A stretch of 64,000 nucleotides of DNA from Marinospirillum alkalitolerans (GTDB lineage Bacteria; Pseudomonadota; Gammaproteobacteria; Pseudomonadales; Halomonadaceae): positions 12,501 to 76,500 of the forward strand of contig NZ_JBANFI010000008.1 in the NCBI RefSeq assembly GCF_045055655.1. Reading direction: 5' to 3'. The translations under genes were made by a program, and so were the position numbers. Positions 59,675-64,000 of this stretch are shown here, piece by piece (positions within the stretch are counted from its first letter, which is position 1; every line of letters starts with the position of its first letter). Below the pieces are notes generated by a model. That model was not told where the DNA came from. It ran no database searches and saw only the letters and a program-made list of their open reading frames with translations.

Positions 59675-60418
59675 ATGAAGAAAGGAACGGGACAAGACGA
59701 GCGTCTAGAAATAGTAGCCTATAACCCTTGGCGACGCTTCTTTGCGCGGACTGGCATCTTATTGTTGATGGTTGCCTTAGGCTTGGGTGGTTACTATTAC
59801 GGTCAATGGTCTATCTGGCATGAGCGTGGCACTGCAGTGATTGAGCGGGATGAGCTTCGGGTGACAACACGCGAGCAGTCGCAGGCGCTGAGAGAACTGC
59901 GTCAGCGTGTGCTGGCTGCGGAGAGCGGTAACGCGGTTGATCGTCGTGCTTATCAGGAAGTGCAGCAAACCGTATTGAACCTGAATGCGCGTATTGCCCA
60001 GCTTGAAAACGAGCTACACTTCTACCAGCGGGTCATGGCGCCAGATCAGGTAGACCAAGGTCTCAGAATTGATCGCCTCGAGATCCGCCCAACAGCCACA
60101 AATCGTGTTTATGATTACCAGTTGGTGATCACTCAGGTAACTGACAATAATACTTTTATAGAAGGGCGAGCCCTGATTAGTCTTGTCGGGGCGCGTGGAG
60201 AAACGCAAAATGTGACCTTGCCATTAAAAGATGTTTCTCCAGAAGTGGATGATTTAAGTGTTCGTTTCCGCTTCCGTTTCTTCCAGAATGTAGCTGGACA
60301 GATTCATCTACCCGAGGACTTCGAGCCAGAAAAGGTTCGAGTTGTTTTACAATCGACCGGAAGCCGTGCTATGCGCATAGAAACAGAATTTGATTGGTCA
60401 AGCCAGGAGGCCTTGTAA
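59675..60418 (+). CDS. DUF6776-like single-pass membrane protein with coiled coil
   Basis: A 247-residue protein with a short basic N-terminus (NPWRRFFAR), one membrane segment (TGILLLMVALGLGGYYYG), a coiled coil (about 55-115: REQSQALRELRQRVLAAE, NARIAQLENELHFYQRV) and a C-terminal beta-rich periplasmic domain (YDYQLVITQVTDNNTFIEG). The same kind of gene sits between argC and a bactofilin in Pseudomonas. Function unknown. Its stop overlaps the bactofilin start by one base, which suggests that the two proteins work together, perhaps as membrane anchor and scaffold. Confidence 0.75.
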   Translation: MKKGTGQDERLEIVAYNPWRRFFARTGILLLMVALGLGGYYYGQWSIWHERGTAVIERDELRVTTREQSQALRELRQRVLAAESGNAVDRRAYQEVQQTVLNLNARIAQLENELHFYQRVMAPDQVDQGLRIDRLEIRPTATNRVYDYQLVITQVTDNNTFIEGRALISLVGARGETQNVTLPLKDVSPEVDDLSVRFRFRFFQNVAGQIHLPEDFEPEKVRVVLQSTGSRAMRIETEFDWSSQEAL

Positions 60419-60942
60419 TGTTTGGAAAAAACGCTCCCGCGGCGAATCACTTTGACACCCTGATTTCCAGCAAAGCTGAGATAGTGGGTGATATCCATTT
60501 TTCAGGTGGCCTGCATATCGATGGTCGTGTGCACGGCAATATTATTGCTGATGATGACTCGAAAGCGGTTTTGCGCATTAGTGATAAGGGTCGAGTGGAA
60601 GGTGAAGTCTCTGTTCCTCATCTCGTTGTCAATGGCACGATTGTCGGCGATGTTCATTCTTGTGAGCATCTTGAGCTGGCTGCCAAGGCGGTGGTGAAGG
60701 GGAATATCTTCTATAACACTGTTGAAATGGTGATGGGTGCACAGGTCGATGGCCGACTCGAGCATCGCTACAAGAGCAGTGGTAAGGGTGGTGAAAAGCC
60801 AGTGATGCCTAAGAAGGTCACGCGTGAAAAGCCCAGCCCCTTGTCGGTGGATGCACCTGACACAAAGGTGTTGAACAAGCCTGAGCCAAAAGCTATGCCG
60901 CAGGCTGCACCTCAGCCTATTGTCGATAAGAAGCAAGGCTAA
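60418..60942 (+). CDS. Bactofilin family polymer-forming protein
   Basis: A 174-residue protein with the repetitive beta-helix pattern of bactofilins: ISSKAEIVGDIHFSGGLHID, GRVHGNIIADD, GRVEGEVSVPHLVVNGTIVG and VKGNIFYNTVEMVMGAQVDG. The first ten residues and a Pro/Lys-rich tail (about 120-174) flank it. Bactofilins form nucleotide-free filaments that localise cell-wall enzymes. AGGAGG lies 7 bp before the ATG, which overlaps the preceding stop by one base. Confidence 0.92.
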   Translation: MFGKNAPAANHFDTLISSKAEIVGDIHFSGGLHIDGRVHGNIIADDDSKAVLRISDKGRVEGEVSVPHLVVNGTIVGDVHSCEHLELAAKAVVKGNIFYNTVEMVMGAQVDGRLEHRYKSSGKGGEKPVMPKKVTREKPSPLSVDAPDTKVLNKPEPKAMPQAAPQPIVDKKQG

Positions 60943-61001
60943 TACTTGACAGTTTTACTTGGTTAAGGCAGGCTTAGGCCTGTCTATACTGGAGTCGTAT
61001 T

Positions 61002-61355
61002 ATGTCCTCTGCTGTGAGTTTTACCCCCAAAGCGCTCTTTGTGACGCCTGCTGCGATTAAAAAGCTGAAAACTTTAATCGAAGAAGAGCAGAATCCAGAT
61101 CTCTTTTTGCGTGTCTATGTGACAGGCGGAGGCTGCTCTGGGTTTCAGTATGGTTTTGGTTTTGCAGAAGAAATTCAAGACGACGATACAGTCATAGAAG
61201 AGGAAGGTGCGCGTTTTGTTCTGGACGCGCTCAGCTATCCTTATCTATTGGGCTCGACCTTGGACTACCAAGAAGGGCTGGAGGGTGCGCGCTTTACCTT
61301 GACTAATCCCAATGCTTCCAGCACCTGCGGCTGTGGCTCCTCCTTCTCCATCTAA
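61002..61355 (+). CDS. erpA: A-type iron-sulfur carrier ErpA
   Basis: Delivers iron-sulfur clusters to apoproteins. The 117 residues have AAIKKLKTLIEEEQNP, the first cluster cysteine in VYVTGGGCSGFQYGF and the C-terminal pair in ASSTCGCGSSFSI. The sequence fits ErpA more than IscA or the longer NfuA, and its place between bactofilin and anmK agrees with Pseudomonas. Confidence 0.94.
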   Translation: MSSAVSFTPKALFVTPAAIKKLKTLIEEEQNPDLFLRVYVTGGGCSGFQYGFGFAEEIQDDDTVIEEEGARFVLDALSYPYLLGSTLDYQEGLEGARFTLTNPNASSTCGCGSSFSI

Positions 61356-61413
61356 GTCTTCGCTGTTTTGGTGAATTCCCTCTTCTGATCTTTGCTGCTG
61401 CAACGCGCTCTGG

Positions 61414-62535
61414 CTAGAGCCAAGAGCGTGCTCGGCCTGGGCAAAGCTGTCCCAAGGGTACTGGATGCTGGGCTCCTGTCACGGCGGGTAGGTTGGCATT
61501 GTGTCCATTCAAGAAGGCAAAGGCCAGCCATGCAAAAGCCAAGGCTTCCATTTGATCTTCAGCGATCCCTAGGGCGCGAGAGGATTGGCAGAGGCGAGGG
61601 GCGAGGTGTTCCTTCAAGCGCTGCATTAAAAAGTGATTTTTGGCACCGCCGCCAGCGATAAAGATGCCGCTTTGGGCTTCGGGGTCAAGCTGATGGATGG
61701 CCTGGCTCAGCGTCAGGCAAGTCAGCTCGACCAAGGTCGCCATCACGCTCGCTGGATCAAGCGAAGCCAATCTACTTTTGCCAATTTTATTTTCTAGCCA
61801 AGTCAGGTTGAACTTCTCTCTGCCGGTGCTTTTGGGCGGAGGGGCACGAAAGTAGGGATCATCTATTAATTCATGCAACAGCTCTGTATCACATGTCGCG
61901 CTGGCAGCATAGCGCCCATCTTGGTCGTAGTTTCCTAATCCTAAATACTGATACCAGCTATCGAGTAATGTATTGGCTGGGCCAGTATCAAATCCAAGGC
62001 ACTCTTTCTTATTCGGTAGCCAAGTGATGTTGGCGATGCCGCCAAGGTTGACGAGGATGCGCGAGTTCTCTGCGCTTGCACAATAGGCAAGATGAAATGC
62101 GGGGACCAGTGGTGCGCCCTGTCCTCCTGCAGCAAGATCACGCTGACGAAAACCATAAACAATATGCTGGCCGGTACGCTCTGCAATGAGTGCGGGATTC
62201 AGCATTTGCAGAGAGAAGCCCAGCTCGGGCCGATGCTCCAGTGTCTGTCCGTGGCATCCTGCTGCGATCAACTGGCTGTTATCGGGTAGCTGCAGACAGA
62301 GTTTTTCTAAGTGCTCGGCATAAAAAAGAGACAGGGCTTGCTCTGTTCGCGCCCAGGTCGTGAAGTCGATCTGTGATGCTGCCACCAATTGACTCAGCTC
62401 TTCTCTCAAGTTCTGTGGAAAAGGGGCAAAAGCATGATGCAGCAGCGTGAATCCTGTGTCATCAAAGCTGGCCAGTACACCATCGATACCATCTAGGCTG
62501 GTGCCTGTCATGAGTCCTGCGTAGACAGATCGCAT
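61414..62535 (-). CDS. anmK: Anhydro-N-acetylmuramic acid kinase
   Basis: Phosphorylates and opens anhydro-MurNAc in peptidoglycan recycling. The 373 residues have YAGLMTGTSLDGIDGVLA, AAGCHGQTLEHRP, VNLGGIANITWLP, GFDTGPANTLLDSW and IFIAGGGAKNHFLMQRL. The open frame runs on to 62823 across the tyrS start; the ATG at 62535 with GAGG 6 bp upstream is right. Divergent from tyrS. Confidence 0.95.
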   Translation of the reverse strand: MRSVYAGLMTGTSLDGIDGVLASFDDTGFTLLHHAFAPFPQNLREELSQLVAASQIDFTTWARTEQALSLFYAEHLEKLCLQLPDNSQLIAAGCHGQTLEHRPELGFSLQMLNPALIAERTGQHIVYGFRQRDLAAGGQGAPLVPAFHLAYCASAENSRILVNLGGIANITWLPNKKECLGFDTGPANTLLDSWYQYLGLGNYDQDGRYAASATCDTELLHELIDDPYFRAPPPKSTGREKFNLTWLENKIGKSRLASLDPASVMATLVELTCLTLSQAIHQLDPEAQSGIFIAGGGAKNHFLMQRLKEHLAPRLCQSSRALGIAEDQMEALAFAWLAFAFLNGHNANLPAVTGAQHPVPLGQLCPGRARSWL

Positions 62536-62544
62536 CAGTGACCT

Positions 62545-62574
62545 CTGACGAAGAAAATGAATAGTAGGTATAAT
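62545..62574 (+). promoter_or_regulatory. Promoter for tyrS
   Basis: CTGACG (62545-62550), 18-bp spacer, perfect TATAAT (62569-62574). Leader about 73 nt; no T-box elements seen. Confidence 0.6.
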
Positions 62575-62653
62575 CTTGGCTGGTTCCTTAATCCTTTGGA
62601 TTAAGCACAGCTGAGAGCTTAAAGCCCAGCGATAGAAAGTGAAAGGGTAAAGC

Positions 62654-63853
62654 ATGACTAACCAAGAAGCGACACTGGCCATCATTAAAAGAGGTGTGCA
62701 TGAGGTTTTAGTTGAAGACGAGTTAAAGGCAAAGCTGGCCTTAGGGCGGCCTTTGCTCGTTAAAGCGGGTTTTGATCCGACAGCGCCTGATTTACATCTC
62801 GGACATACGGTGCTGATTAACAAGCTGCGCCAATTGCAGGATCTGGGGCATCAGGTTTTGTTCTTAATAGGTGATTTCACCGGTCGTATCGGTGACCCTT
62901 CAGGAAAAAGCGTAACGCGCAAGCCGCTGACAGAAGAGCAGGTCATGCAAAATGCGCAGACCTATAAAGAGCAGGTCTTTAAAATTCTTGATCCAGCGAA
63001 AACCCGTGTTGTCTTTAACTCTGAATGGATGGGCGCAATGAGCGCGGCACAGCTGATCGGTTTGGCTGCCCAGTCTACTGTTGCGCGGATGCTGGAGCGG
63101 GATGATTTTGAGAAGCGCTATAAGGGTAATCAGCCGATCGCGATTCATGAGTTTCTCTACCCGCTGATCCAGGGTTATGACTCGGTTGCCTTGCAGGCGG
63201 ATATTGAAATGGGCGGCACAGATCAGAAGTTTAATCTGCTGATGGGTCGTGAGCTGCAAAAAAGCCAAGGCATGGAGCCTCAGGTGGTTATCACCGTTCC
63301 CTTGCTGGAAGGTCTGGATGGCGTGCAAAAAATGTCCAAGTCCCTGGGCAACTACGTTGGCATCGATGAAGCACCGGGTGTGATGTTTAATAAACTTGTC
63401 TCTATGCCTGATAGTTTAATGTGGCGCTACTTTGAGCTGCTCTCTTTCCGAAGCCTGGAAGAGATTGAAGGTCTGAAGCGTGATGTCGAGCAGGGAGCGA
63501 ACCCGCGTGATATCAAAATCCTGCTGGCGCGTGAGTTGATCGAGCGCTTTCATGGCGCAGAAGCGGCGGCTACTGCACACAAGTCGGCAGGCAACCGTTT
63601 GGCTGAGGGTGAGTTGCCAGAAGATCTTCCAGAGGTCGTGCTTGAGTTGGGCGCAGATGAGGATTTGCCTATTGTCGCCGTGATTAATCGTGCTGGCTTG
63701 ACGAGCAATAGCGCACAAGCCAAAGATGCGGTGAAGCGTGGCGCGGTGAAGGTGGATCATCAGGTAGTAGATGAAGAATGTCGTCTCGCCAAAGGCACAG
63801 AGCAAGTGATTCAGGTGGGTAAGAAGAAGTATGCTCGGGTGCGCTTAAGCTAG
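62654..63853 (+). CDS. tyrS: Tyrosine-tRNA ligase
   Basis: Charges tRNA-Tyr. The 399 residues have the class I signature H48LGH51 (HLGHTVLINKLRQL), GDFTGRIGDPSGKS, the tyrosine-binding QGYDSVALQADIEMGGTDQK, the K226MSKS230 motif, and a C-terminal S4 RNA-binding domain (AQAKDAVKRGAVKVDHQVVD). The sequence is of the TyrZ-like, shorter-linker type, as in the Pseudomonas gene beside an rRNA operon. Confidence 0.96.
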   Translation: MTNQEATLAIIKRGVHEVLVEDELKAKLALGRPLLVKAGFDPTAPDLHLGHTVLINKLRQLQDLGHQVLFLIGDFTGRIGDPSGKSVTRKPLTEEQVMQNAQTYKEQVFKILDPAKTRVVFNSEWMGAMSAAQLIGLAAQSTVARMLERDDFEKRYKGNQPIAIHEFLYPLIQGYDSVALQADIEMGGTDQKFNLLMGRELQKSQGMEPQVVITVPLLEGLDGVQKMSKSLGNYVGIDEAPGVMFNKLVSMPDSLMWRYFELLSFRSLEEIEGLKRDVEQGANPRDIKILLARELIERFHGAEAAATAHKSAGNRLAEGELPEDLPEVVLELGADEDLPIVAVINRAGLTSNSAQAKDAVKRGAVKVDHQVVDEECRLAKGTEQVIQVGKKKYARVRLS

Positions 63854-63878
63854 TTTGTCATTTTTTTACAAAAAGGGG

Positions 63879-63906
63879 TTGCGCTTTAAAAATAGATCCC
63901 TATAAT
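63879..63906 (+). promoter_or_regulatory. rRNA operon P1-type promoter
   Basis: TTGCGC (63879-63884), 16-bp spacer, perfect TATAAT (63901-63906), GC-rich discriminator ACGCAGCTC after the -10 box and an A/T-rich upstream tract (63851-63874) that could be an UP element. The short spacer and GC-rich discriminator are the marks of promoters under ppGpp/DksA control. No rRNA gene is reached within the window. Confidence 0.75.
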
Positions 63907-64000
63907 ACGCAGCTCTTGTGAAGGCGACCTCGGAAACGCGGTTGGATAGAAGCCTTGGCAAGAGTTGCAAGGTTTTGTTTTTTCTCGGGTTTTTAGAAGT
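63907..64000 (+). other. Start of an rRNA operon leader, cut by the window edge
   Basis: About 94 bp after the P1-type promoter, with CTCTTG and CAAGAG arms (63913 and about 63960) that could pair, and no open frame. A clear boxA is not yet reached. Inferred as the 16S rRNA leader from promoter type and the tyrS neighbourhood. Confidence 0.5.

Overview
The window is chromosomal backbone from a gammaproteobacterium of the Pseudomonadales/Oceanospirillales type. The evidence is gene order: four blocks match the order I know from Pseudomonas. These are gmk-rpoZ-spoT-ridA; dapB-carAB-greA-yhbY-rlmE-ftsH-folP-glmM-tpiA-secG-tRNAs-rimP-nusA-infB-rbfA-truB-rpsO-pnp; dksA-gluQ-cbrX-cbrA-cbrB-crcZ-pcnB-folK-panB-panC-panD; and argC-(DUF6776)-bactofilin-erpA-anmK-tyrS followed by an rRNA operon promoter. 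It is not a Pseudomonas copy: a PHA-synthase-like gene, a thiolase and a cyclic-nucleotide signalling group are interspersed. I cannot name the genus from the sequence alone.

Layout. 1-5.7 kb: end of guanylate kinase, RNA polymerase omega, SpoT, RidA, then ribA and hemE. 5.8-17.2 kb: a more variable stretch with a PHA-synthase-like protein with a long Ala/Pro/Lys tail, an Aer-like PAS chemoreceptor, MetY, RadA, and a signalling group made of a CHASE2 adenylate cyclase, a metallo-beta-lactamase class II cAMP phosphodiesterase and a GAF/HD-GYP protein. 17.4-40.2 kb: the long housekeeping series from dapB to pnp, with tRNA-Leu(GAG) and initiator tRNA in the middle. 40.2-45.6 kb (minus strand): acetyl-CoA acetyltransferase, then panD, panC, panB, folK and pcnB. 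45.7-52.3 kb (minus strand): the carbon-regulation locus. 52.4-58.4 kb: ChaN-like lipoprotein, an IS200/IS605-type end remnant, a kinase-like/P-loop fusion, and hemJ-thiD-thiE-hemL. 58.5-64 kb: argC, a coiled-coil membrane protein, bactofilin, erpA, anmK, tyrS and the start of an rRNA operon leader.

The most notable content is between cbrB and pcnB. About 690 bp without a protein gene hold, on the minus strand, a sigma-54 promoter with correct GG-N10-GC spacing, a roughly 455-nt transcript unit with eight A-rich clusters fitting AAnAAnAA, and an intrinsic terminator. Position, promoter class and motifs all point to a CrcZ-family RNA, the decoy that titrates Hfq/Crc under CbrAB control. Upstream of cbrA a 56-residue membrane protein (cbrX-like) fills the gap to gluQ. 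The locus is thus a complete carbon catabolite control unit: CbrX/CbrA sensor, CbrB sigma-54 activator and CrcZ-like RNA.

Other items worth attention are an initiator tRNA with an unusual U1-U72 mismatch, a decayed IS605-type end abutting the chaN stop codon, a long insertion between the HD and GYP motifs of the HD-GYP protein, and overlapping divergent promoters for metY and radA. I saw no CRISPR array, prophage or intact insertion sequence. All start sites and promoters are read by eye.
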